Below, in pieces: positions 18,886-26,316 of a DNA stretch of 64,000 bases (within the stretch, counting starts at the first letter, position 1; every line of letters starts with the position of its first letter). The stretch spans positions 29,773-93,772 of the forward strand of contig DNUE01000058.1 of assembly GCA_003508005.1 (NCBI GenBank), read 5' to 3'. The DNA comes from Desulfobulbaceae bacterium (GTDB lineage: Bacteria; Desulfobacterota; Desulfobulbia; Desulfobulbales; Desulfobulbaceae). Both the position numbers and the translations under genes were made by a program. The notes under the pieces were generated by a model. That model saw nothing but the letters and a program-made list of their open reading frames with translations. It was not told the DNA's origin and searched no databases.

Positions 18886-19413
18886 TTAGCGTAACGGAGC
18901 CATTACCAGACGGATATCATCGATCCAGACTTTTCCCTTGCCATTGATGACGAGGTTCATTTTTACATTATCGGGATTCTCGCCCTTTTGAAGCAAGAAG
19001 GGGGTCTCCTGGGTGGACCATTCCATGGTTCCCGACAGCGGTGACTGCAGGGCACGCGAGAAAAATTCCCCTTTTCCCGGGAAACTGCACCACATTTCCA
19101 GATAGACCTGCCCCTCGACGTTTTCAGTGCGAAGCTGGGCCCGATAGATCAGCTGCGCGTTTTCGAGATGAATATCTCCGGTCTCATAGAGCTTGACGGT
19201 GACAGGTTCATTCGCCGTAACGAGGAGTGACCCGTTGCCGTCACTTGTTATCTCCCTGTCGATCTGCACACCGGACCGGGTAATGATCCCTTCCATGTCG
19301 TTGATGGGAAAGCGTCCAATCTCTTCAGGTCGATCTGGGCCTTGCGAGCAGGCCGCCGCAAGGACGGTCATAATAAATACGAAGGCAACAATCGGTATTT
19401 TTTGAGTATTCAT
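18886..19413 (-). CDS. Hypothetical lipoprotein
   Basis: A 175-residue protein with a lipoprotein signal peptide; the lipobox is AAAC with the modified Cys at 22. The mature part is beta-rich (alternating hydrophobic pattern around VTVKLYETGDIHLENAQ and LVINGKGKVWIDDIRLVM), resembling a jelly-roll or carbohydrate-binding-like fold, but I recognise no family. AGGA lies five bases before the ATG. It is convergent with the SLC5-kinase gene and stands alone. Location in the outer or inner membrane facing the periplasm is inferred from the lipobox. Confidence 0.75.
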   Translation of the reverse strand: MNTQKIPIVAFVFIMTVLAAACSQGPDRPEEIGRFPINDMEGIITRSGVQIDREITSDGNGSLLVTANEPVTVKLYETGDIHLENAQLIYRAQLRTENVEGQVYLEMWCSFPGKGEFFSRALQSPLSGTMEWSTQETPFLLQKGENPDNVKMNLVINGKGKVWIDDIRLVMAPLR

Positions 19414-19594
19414 TCTTTTCCTCTCCTGTACAGCACCGGTGTGTGCCGTTGATTATGACTTCGCCGGCTCCTGCCAGCTATAGTTCTGATTCTCCTCGTA
19501 ACCATTATATATTATCAGGAGCCTTTATTACACCGGTTTCAATCATTTTGACGTCGTTATTCGCCATGGTCTTATAAGAATAGATGGAGAGCGC

Positions 19595-20563
19595 TTATTT
19601 CTCAAACGGATGGCCCCGGGCAAAGTCGGGGCAGTAGTGGTCCTGGCTCTCCAGGGCCTGAACCCAGCCGTTTTCCATCCCCAGCCGGTCCAGTTCCTCA
19701 AGCACTTCCTCATATTCAGCCGGGGTAAGGCGGCGGCCCAGTTCCGGGTCGTCCGCCACGTCCGGGACCGGTGCATATTGAGACATGAGTGAAACCGTGA
19801 CCTCCGGCGAGAGTTCGCAGGCGATAAAACGCAGCACGGCCCTGCTGTTCTCGACCTGACCGGGCAGGACCAGGTGGCGGATGATCAGGCCGGAGCTGAT
19901 GACACCCTGGCTGTCCAGTACCAGTTCCGGCCCTTTCTGCCTGAACATCTCGCGGAGGGCGGCCTGCGCAACCTCAGGATATTCCGGGCAGCCGGAGAAG
20001 CGGTCGGCTACAACCGGGTCCATGTATTTCAAATCAGGAAGGTACACCTGCATCCGGCCCTCCAGTCGACGGATTTGTCCAGCCAGGTCATAGCCGTTGG
20101 TGTTCATCACGAACAGGGGCGCGGGTTGATCCCCGCCCAGCTCTTCCATGAGCGCTTCCATCTGGGGAAATACATGGGAAGGGGAGACGAAGCCCACGTG
20201 ACGCACGCCCTCGGCCAGGATCCGGCGTATTTTCTCCGCCATTTCCTGGAGGGTCAGCTCATAGGCGATCTCAGGGCGGGGTGTACGCGAAATCTGAAAA
20301 TTTTGGCAGTAGCGGCATTGCAGATTGCATTGCGTGAAAAAGACGTTGCAGACGCCGTTCTCCCCGAACACCGGCTCCTCGCCCCGGTGCCGGCAGACCG
20401 CGCCCACCGAAAACCCCGCGCCGGTGCCGCAGAACCCAGATGGACTTTTGTAACGGTCGACCCTGCACTGGCGGGGACACTCGCGGCAGGAGGCCAACCT
20501 GGCCAGAGGCCATAAAGCGGGCATGAGGTGGTAAAAATTTGCTGTTGTATGGTTTGCTAACAA
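19595..20563 (-). CDS. PflX-type radical SAM protein
   Basis: A 322-residue iron-sulfur enzyme related to pyruvate-formate-lyase activating proteins (COG1313, PflX). It has an N-terminal Cys cluster (CRECPRQC ... GFCG, about residues 26-46) and the radical SAM motif CNLQCRYC (near 79-86) that holds the 4Fe-4S cluster for SAM cleavage. The core fits a partial TIM barrel with GFVSPSH and NTNGY. No glycyl-radical enzyme gene is close by, so the substrate is not indicated. An ATG at 20524 is an alternative start, giving 309 residues. Confidence 0.85.
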   Translation of the reverse strand: MLANHTTANFYHLMPALWPLARLASCRECPRQCRVDRYKSPSGFCGTGAGFSVGAVCRHRGEEPVFGENGVCNVFFTQCNLQCRYCQNFQISRTPRPEIAYELTLQEMAEKIRRILAEGVRHVGFVSPSHVFPQMEALMEELGGDQPAPLFVMNTNGYDLAGQIRRLEGRMQVYLPDLKYMDPVVADRFSGCPEYPEVAQAALREMFRQKGPELVLDSQGVISSGLIIRHLVLPGQVENSRAVLRFIACELSPEVTVSLMSQYAPVPDVADDPELGRRLTPAEYEEVLEELDRLGMENGWVQALESQDHYCPDFARGHPFEK

Positions 20564-20601
20564 ATAGGGCCTCGCCCCGGATTTCCCAATCTCTTTAATC
20601 T

Positions 20602-20799
20602 CTATTTCCCCTTATTCCGTACAATTTCAAGTAAATTCACCGGGTTTATCAGTTTTTCGTCCAATCCCTCTCTTCCGCCCAATTTATCTCTCCTAAAAGC
20701 CTCAAAACACATATCAGCCCAGGCTGTCCGATACCAAGGATCTTCGTATCTTGAGCCCATCATGAAAATCGTAAGGAATTTCTGGAACACCATGCTCAA
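20602..20799 (-). CDS. Hypothetical small protein
   Basis: A possible 65-residue product rich in aromatic and charged residues (…EDPWYRTAWADMCFEAFRRDKLGG…). It has no signal peptide or known motif and ends 38 bp before the PflX start on the same strand. The amino-acid mix looks protein-like, but it may be the remains of a longer gene. Confidence 0.3.
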   Translation of the reverse strand: MSMVFQKFLTIFMMGSRYEDPWYRTAWADMCFEAFRRDKLGGREGLDEKLINPVNLLEIVRNKGK

Positions 20800-20802
20800 T
20801 GC

Positions 20803-20828
20803 AAAAGGCGGTCAACCAGCCGCCTTTT
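20803..20828. terminator. Hairpin with A/T flanks, possible bidirectional terminator
   Basis: AAAAGGCGG and CCGCCTTTT pair across an eight-base loop, so either strand reads a stem closing in four T. Confidence 0.5.
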
Positions 20829-20956
20829 CTGTTTCAAATCAGAGTGGAACTATTGGTGGGAATGCTTCACAGCTCACAAAAAACCAAAATGCACGAAGGG
20901 AATACCCCAGTTACCGTGCCACATCGACAGACCTCTTAGGTCAAGGGGGAAAGGAA

Positions 20957-20985
20957 GTCCCGGTCAGGATGCCCCTGACCGGGAC
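20957..20985 (-). terminator. Terminator-like hairpin after the ZraP-like gene
   Basis: A 12-bp perfect stem (GTCCCGGTCAGG / CCTGACCGGGAC) with a five-base loop lies about 10 bp past the stop of the ZraP-like gene. On the minus strand it is followed by a pyrimidine-rich stretch rather than a pure T-run. Confidence 0.65.
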
Positions 20986-20994
20986 GATTCAGGA

Positions 20995-21438
20995 TCAGAG
21001 TTGAGGTCCTGGACCATAGCCCGGGCCATTGCCCGGACCGAAGCCGCCACGGTAGCCTTTGCCAAGCCGGCGCGGCCCATTGCAGCCGAAGCCGCCTGCT
21101 CCGGGGGCGCTGATATTGGACGCCCTGGCGATTTCCGCCACCTTCTCCTGGGTATCGACGATGCTCGCGGTCAGTTCGCGAACCCGCTTGGCATCAGGAT
21201 CCTTACCGGCCATCAGGGCGTTCAGCTCTGCCCGGTCCACGGCAATGGTCTTGCGCAGGGCCGCGGTTTCATCCATAAATTTCTTGTGGTCGGCATCGCT
21301 GACATTGGCGCTGTAGCCTCCGCCCCAGCCCCGCATGCCGCAGCTGCCGGGTCCATAGCCCACCGCAAAGGCGCTGACCGCGGTTAAAACCATGCCGATG
21401 ACCGCCACACCAATCAATGTTTTCATTCCTTTGTTCAT
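20995..21438 (-). CDS. ZraP/Spy-like periplasmic zinc- or stress-responsive chaperone
   Basis: A 147-residue exported protein with a signal peptide (cleavage near VSAFA). A helical core contains LRKTIAVDRAELNALMAG and the mature ends are Gly-rich (GFGPGNGPGYGPGP), as in the CpxP/Spy/ZraP (heavy-metal resistance) family. ZraP binds zinc and acts as a periplasmic chaperone that modulates ZraS. Start: GGAGG lies five bases before the ATG at 21438. The gene is divergent from a ZraS/ZraR-like pair, the same arrangement as in enterobacteria, and a sigma-54-like promoter lies 47 bp upstream. The metal specificity is inferred. Confidence 0.83.
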   Translation of the reverse strand: MNKGMKTLIGVAVIGMVLTAVSAFAVGYGPGSCGMRGWGGGYSANVSDADHKKFMDETAALRKTIAVDRAELNALMAGKDPDAKRVRELTASIVDTQEKVAEIARASNISAPGAGGFGCNGPRRLGKGYRGGFGPGNGPGYGPGPQL

Positions 21439-21480
21439 GTGAACCTCCATTCAGAAGTTAGGGTTGCTGTTGCCCTTTCT

Positions 21481-21499
21481 CTACCAAAATGCGTGCCAG
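21481..21499 (-). promoter_or_regulatory. Candidate sigma-54 promoter of the ZraP-like gene
   Basis: On the minus strand CTGGCACG-CATT-TTGGT matches the sigma-54 consensus TGGCACG-N4-TTGC except that the -12 GC reads GG. It lies about 47 bp before the ZraP-like start, and a sigma-54 activator is encoded divergently. Confidence 0.5.
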
Positions 21500-21594
21500 A
21501 ATCTACCTTCTATTCCAATATACCGAATTTAAAAGGTTTATTACCTGAAAGGACAATTAATTCCTTGCCAAAACGACCTCGATTGATTATAAAT

Positions 21595-21620
21595 TAGACA
21601 CTTACCTGAAATAGTGTCCA
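21595..21620. promoter_or_regulatory. Inverted repeat, candidate ZraR-like operator
   Basis: TAGACACT and AGTGTCCA form an interrupted palindrome with a ten-base spacer, in the divergent region between the ZraP-like and ZraS-like genes. Another TTAGACAC copy follows at about 21624, and GGACAC motifs recur at 24830-24850, ahead of the gene downstream of the regulator. Confidence 0.45.
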
Positions 21621-21660
21621 GAATTTAGACACACTCTTCTGCAAGGGACTCCTCCTGACC

Positions 21661-23451
21661 ATGACCGCAGCAGCAAAAGCCCAGCGGGGCCTGATCACTA
21701 CCTGGATAATCATCGGCACCGGCCTGATTCTGGTCATGGCGGTCAGCGTCCTGGCCATGGTCAACTACAACCGGGAAAAGAAGGTGATGCAGCAGGTGCT
21801 CAGGGAAAAGGGGGCAGCGCTGATCAGGTCCTTCGAGGCCGGGGCCAGAACCGGGATGATGGGCATGTTCGGCGGCACGTCGCGCCTGCAGACCCTGCTC
21901 ACCGAAACAGCGGCCCAGGATGACATTCTCTACATCGCCCTGGTGGACAGGTCCGGCACGGTGCTGGCCCATAATGAGCCCAAAACCATCGGTAGGTCCT
22001 TTGCCGATCACCAGGCGATACAGTCCCTCGCCGCGGGCGAGCAAACCGGCTGGCGGATCATCGAGCAAAAGGGAAAGGCCGTCTCCTTCGAGGTATACAA
22101 GGTCTTCCAGCCGATCCAGGCAAAACCGGGTTTGCCCCAGCAGCATGAGATGATGCGGGGCTACGGCCAGAGACGTGGTCAGCACGGCTGGATGGAGGGG
22201 CTGCCGGAGGAACGCATCCTTGATCCCGAGCAGCGGCCGCTGATCTTCATCGGCATGGATCCCGCACCCTATGTGGACGCCATGGCCGAGGATTTCAGCC
22301 AAACCCTCCTGACCTCGGCGCTGATCCTTCTCCTGGGCCTGACCGGCGTGGTGTCGCTCTTCTGGGCGCAGAGCTACCGCCGTTCCCGCAAGCTCCTGCA
22401 GGACACCCGCGCTTTTGCCGCGGAAATGGTAGCCAACCTTCCGGAAGGTATCATCGCCACCGGACCTGACCGGGCCATTACCTTCATCAACCCCATTGCC
22501 AGCGCCCTGCTGGGCCTTGCGGAACGGCAGGTAGTCGGCCAAAACGTTGCGGCAGTCCTGCCCGCGGACCTGCTTGCCCTGGTGGCTGAAAGCCCGCGCC
22601 AGGGAATGATGAAATCCAGGGAGCTTTCCCTGTCCGTCTCCAGCGGCCGGGAGCTGATCCTGGCCGTCATTGTCACCGGAATCATGACCGAGGAAGGGGA
22701 CAAGGTGGGCACCATGATCATCATCCATGACCTCACCGAGACCAGGCGACTGCAGAACACGCTGCAGAAGCAGGAAAAACTGGCGGCCATAGGCAATCTA
22801 GCCGCTGGCGTCGCCCACGAGGTGCGCAATCCGCTGAGCTCCATAAAGGGTTATGCCACCTATTTCAGCTCCCTGTTCGAGGAGGGGAGTGAACGGAAAA
22901 AAGCCGCCGTGCTAATGACTGCCGAAGTGGATCGACTGAACCGGGTCATCTCCGAGCTGCTGGAGATCACCCGCCCGTCGGACATCAATCCCAGGCCAAC
23001 CGACATTTCCTTCCTGCTCGATTCTTCCCTGCGGCTGGTGCGGCAGGAGGCTGAGGCCGGAGGGGTGCGCATCAGCACCGACATCGCCGGAGGAATACCC
23101 CCTTTCCTCCTTGATCCGGACCGCCTCACCCAGGCCCTGCTCAATCTCTACATCAATGCCATCCAGGCCATGCCGGACGGCGGGCAGCTGACCATCAGCG
23201 CCGGGGTAACCCCTGCCGGCCTTGAACTGGTGGTGGGCGACAGCGGCGGCGGCATCCCCGCAGAGTCCTTGGGCAAGATTTTTGACCCCTATTTCACCAG
23301 CAAGAAGACCGGCACCGGCCTCGGCCTGGCCGTGGTGCAGAAAGTGATTGAAGCCCACGGCGGTACCATCCGGGTACAAAGCGAGACCGGCCGGGGCACC
23401 CGCTTCATCCTCACCCTCCCCGGCCCGGTGCCTGCGGAGGAGAGGTTATGA
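21661..23451 (+). CDS. Two-component sensor histidine kinase, ZraS-like
   Basis: A 596-residue inner-membrane kinase. The first membrane helix is at about 12-34 and a periplasmic sensor region spans about 35-215, with a Met/His/Gln-rich stretch near 155-180. The second helix is at about 216-238. A PAS domain follows (about 245-355), then HisKA with the His in AAGVAHEVRNPLSSIKGYA, and HATPase with DSGGGIP and TGTGLGL. The layout and the AHEVRNPLSSIKG box match the NtrB/ZraS group that works with sigma-54 activators. The stop overlaps the start of the regulator gene by four bases. The signal is probably zinc or another envelope stress, by analogy. Confidence 0.9.
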   Translation: MTAAAKAQRGLITTWIIIGTGLILVMAVSVLAMVNYNREKKVMQQVLREKGAALIRSFEAGARTGMMGMFGGTSRLQTLLTETAAQDDILYIALVDRSGTVLAHNEPKTIGRSFADHQAIQSLAAGEQTGWRIIEQKGKAVSFEVYKVFQPIQAKPGLPQQHEMMRGYGQRRGQHGWMEGLPEERILDPEQRPLIFIGMDPAPYVDAMAEDFSQTLLTSALILLLGLTGVVSLFWAQSYRRSRKLLQDTRAFAAEMVANLPEGIIATGPDRAITFINPIASALLGLAERQVVGQNVAAVLPADLLALVAESPRQGMMKSRELSLSVSSGRELILAVIVTGIMTEEGDKVGTMIIIHDLTETRRLQNTLQKQEKLAAIGNLAAGVAHEVRNPLSSIKGYATYFSSLFEEGSERKKAAVLMTAEVDRLNRVISELLEITRPSDINPRPTDISFLLDSSLRLVRQEAEAGGVRISTDIAGGIPPFLLDPDRLTQALLNLYINAIQAMPDGGQLTISAGVTPAGLELVVGDSGGGIPAESLGKIFDPYFTSKKTGTGLGLAVVQKVIEAHGGTIRVQSETGRGTRFILTLPGPVPAEERL

Positions 23452-24824
23452 GCGGCACCCTGCTGGTGGTGGACGATGACCGGGCCCATCTTTCCATGCT
23501 GCGGACCATTCTTTCCGGCTGGGGCTACCAGGTGACTGCGGTGGAGGATGGATCCGATGCCGCCAGCGCGGTCCGGGAAAAACCCTTTGACGGGGTGCTC
23601 ATGGACGTACGCATGGCCCGGGTTGGCGGCATCGAGGCCCTGCAGCAGATAAAGGCCTACAACCCCGCCATCCCGGTCATCATCATGACCGCCTACTCGT
23701 CGGTGGACACGGCGCTGGAGGCGATGAAGCACGGCGCCTACGACTACCTGACCAAGCCGCTGAACTTCGATGAACTGCGTTTCACCCTGGAGCGGGCCCT
23801 AGAACATATGTCCCTGGCCAGGGAAAACAGGACGCTCAAGAAGCAGCTCTCCGCCGAAGCGGTAATGGGCGCCATCATCGGCAGAAGCAAAGCCATGCAC
23901 GATCTGCTGGAGACGGCCGTCACCGTGGCTGCCACCGAGGCAACCGTACTGATCACCGGCGAGAGCGGCACGGGCAAGGAGCTGATCGCCCGAGCCATCC
24001 ATGCCAACAGCAGCCGCCGGGAGGGACCGCTGATTACGCTCAACTGCGCGGCGCTGACCGACACTTTACTCGAGTCAGAGCTCTTCGGCCACGAGAAGGG
24101 CTCTTTTACCGGAGCTGACCGCAAGCGTGACGGCCGCTTCATGCAGGCCCAGGGAGGGACCATCTTCCTCGACGAGGTGGGCGAGATTCCCCTGCACATG
24201 CAGGCCAAGCTGCTGCGGGCGATCCAGGAGAGGGAAATTCAGCGGGTGGGCGGCGACACGGCGCTCAAGGTGGATGTCCGCATCATTGCCGCCACCAACC
24301 GCGACCTCCAGGCCGATGTCCAAACCGGCAGATTCCGCGAGGATCTTTTTTACCGGCTGAACGTGGTCAACCTCAGCGTCCCGCCCCTCCACGAACGACA
24401 GGAGGACATCCCGCTGCTGGCCCGCCATTTCCTGGAGCGCTTTGCCGCCAAGAACCGCAAGCACCTGAAGGGCTTCACCCCGGCGGCTATGGACGTTCTG
24501 GTCCGCTATCCCTGGCCCGGCAATGTCCGCGAACTGGAAAACGCCCTGGAGCGGGCGGTGATCATGGCCGTGGGCGATTATCTGAGCGAAAGGGAACTGC
24601 CGGCAAACATCGTTGCCCGGGTCCGGGGCAAGGAGACGTATGACCTGCCCCCCGGCGGTATGGCCGGCATGGCCCTGGAGGAAATCGAGAAGGCCGCTAT
24701 CGGCCAGACTCTGCGGGAAACCGGCTGGAACAAGAGCGAGGCGGCCAAACTCCTGCAGATCACCCGCACGACCCTCAACAGTAAAATTAAAAAGTATGGA
24801 ATTACCCTGAACGGTTCAACATAA
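23448..24824 (+). CDS. Sigma-54-dependent response regulator, ZraR-like
   Basis: A 458-residue NtrC-family activator. It has a receiver domain (1-120; acidic pocket VDDDR, phospho-Asp in GVLMDVRMARVGG), an AAA+ ATPase domain (about 140-380; Walker A GESGTGKE, sigma-54 contact loop GSFTGA, Walker B FLDEVGE) and a C-terminal Fis-type helix-turn-helix (about 415-455; WNKSEAAKLLQITRTTL). It is coupled by ATGA overlap to the kinase gene. It should activate sigma-54 promoters such as the one proposed at 21481-21499, and possibly the secreted-protein gene just downstream. Confidence 0.94.
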   Translation: MSGTLLVVDDDRAHLSMLRTILSGWGYQVTAVEDGSDAASAVREKPFDGVLMDVRMARVGGIEALQQIKAYNPAIPVIIMTAYSSVDTALEAMKHGAYDYLTKPLNFDELRFTLERALEHMSLARENRTLKKQLSAEAVMGAIIGRSKAMHDLLETAVTVAATEATVLITGESGTGKELIARAIHANSSRREGPLITLNCAALTDTLLESELFGHEKGSFTGADRKRDGRFMQAQGGTIFLDEVGEIPLHMQAKLLRAIQEREIQRVGGDTALKVDVRIIAATNRDLQADVQTGRFREDLFYRLNVVNLSVPPLHERQEDIPLLARHFLERFAAKNRKHLKGFTPAAMDVLVRYPWPGNVRELENALERAVIMAVGDYLSERELPANIVARVRGKETYDLPPGGMAGMALEEIEKAAIGQTLRETGWNKSEAAKLLQITRTTLNSKIKKYGITLNGST

Positions 24825-24872
24825 GGGACACGCAACTGTTCGGACACGAAAGAAGACTGCAAGGAGAAAACA

Positions 24873-26282
24873 ATGAATCCGCACTTGATCCGAAGAATCG
24901 TGTTGTGTTGCCTGTGCGCGGTGCTGGTGTCCGGGCAGGCCAGAGCCCTGACCTATCCGACCGGCTTCAACCTGGTCCAGGTCCCTGATCCGCTGGCCGC
25001 GACTAACCCGGAGTATCCCCTGGACCCTTTGCCTGTCCCTTCGGTGGGCCAGCCCTTTTTTGACCACCATTTCGGCACCATTCTGACCAGGGCCACCCAG
25101 TCCTTTAACCTGCGCCACGAGTACTCCAGGTTCGATCCCTTCAATGCCGACCAGTCGCTGATTATTCTCCACGAGTTCCTCGGCGGCGATTTTGCCGCCT
25201 ATCGCACAAACAGCTTCCCCTTCGATACTGCCGCCAACCGGGTCACCTCCCTGTTTCCCCTCGACGAGCCGCGGTGGGACCCAACCGACCCGAACACGGC
25301 CTGGGGCCTGGAGAGAGACGGCTTCAAGATCCTGAAAATGAATGTGCAGAACGGCCAGTTCAGCACGGTAAAAGACTTTGCCTCCGATTCGACCCTGGGG
25401 CCCATCATCAGCGATCACCCTGACCTGTACCGGATCACCAGCAAAAACGAGGGCGAGTCCTCCGCCGACAAGCGCTATTGGACCCTGGGCCTCCAGGGCA
25501 GCGACGATGACTACCGGCTCCAGTATCTGTTCTGCTGGGACCGGCAACTGGATCAGGTGGTGGGGGTTCTCCCCCTCTCCAAGGACGAAGCGGCCCTGAT
25601 CGACTGGGTGGGCATGTCGCCGCTGGGCAACTGGGTCCTGATCGGCGGCGACTCCGGCAGCGGCAATACCGCGGGCCTGACCATGGCCGACCGGCAGCTG
25701 ACCACCTTCCACCAATTGGCCGCGAGCACCGCCCACTCAGACATCGGCCTGGACAGCCAAGGGCGGGAAGTCATCGTCATGCAGAACACCGCCACCGATT
25801 TCATCGACCTGATCCCCATTGCCCTCGACACGGTCCCGGTTACCGATGCCGGCGGCTACGCAGCAAGCGCCATCATTCCCCTTATCCGGCTCAACTATGC
25901 TGGCGACACCAATGGTTTCCAAGGCGGGGTACACATCTCCTGCAACTGCAGCGGCTATTGCCTGGTTTCCACGTACACGGCCCCCGACCTGCCCGAGCAG
26001 AACTGGCTGGACCGCACCATTGTCCTGGCCAGACTGAACAGGAGCAAGCCCGCGGTCTGGTACCTGGCCAAGGTGCACAATTCCACCGGCTCCTACTGGG
26101 AGGAAACACAGGCCACAATCAGCAACAACGGCAAAAAGGTGGTGTGGGCCTCGAACTGGGGCAACGGTGCCGGTAGTGAACAGGTCTTTGTCATGCAGCT
26201 GGACATGCCGCCCCTGCCCGGGGAGCCCCCGAAAATCAAGAGCAAGGGCCTGCCCTGGAGCATACTGCTGCTGGGGGATTAG
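24873..26282 (+). CDS. Secreted propeller-like protein of unknown function
   Basis: A 469-residue exported protein with a signal peptide (1-25, ...GQARA). The mature part repeatedly shows a beta-propeller-like pattern (strand groups around WTLGLQGSDDDYRLQYLF, MSPLGNWVLIGGD, ISNNGKKVVWASNWG), which recalls TolB/PD40-type propellers, but I recognise no named family. A short Cys pair CNCSGYC occurs near 363-369. It ends GLPWSILLLGD, a weak match to the C-terminal tag seen in other secreted proteins here. The gene starts 48 bp after the ZraR-like gene, with AAGGAG before the ATG, so it is probably in that regulon. Function is unknown. Confidence 0.8.
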   Translation: MNPHLIRRIVLCCLCAVLVSGQARALTYPTGFNLVQVPDPLAATNPEYPLDPLPVPSVGQPFFDHHFGTILTRATQSFNLRHEYSRFDPFNADQSLIILHEFLGGDFAAYRTNSFPFDTAANRVTSLFPLDEPRWDPTDPNTAWGLERDGFKILKMNVQNGQFSTVKDFASDSTLGPIISDHPDLYRITSKNEGESSADKRYWTLGLQGSDDDYRLQYLFCWDRQLDQVVGVLPLSKDEAALIDWVGMSPLGNWVLIGGDSGSGNTAGLTMADRQLTTFHQLAASTAHSDIGLDSQGREVIVMQNTATDFIDLIPIALDTVPVTDAGGYAASAIIPLIRLNYAGDTNGFQGGVHISCNCSGYCLVSTYTAPDLPEQNWLDRTIVLARLNRSKPAVWYLAKVHNSTGSYWEETQATISNNGKKVVWASNWGNGAGSEQVFVMQLDMPPLPGEPPKIKSKGLPWSILLLGD

Positions 26283-26316
26283 GAAAGGGGCTGCACCGGA
26301 GGCAGCTTGATCTCCC

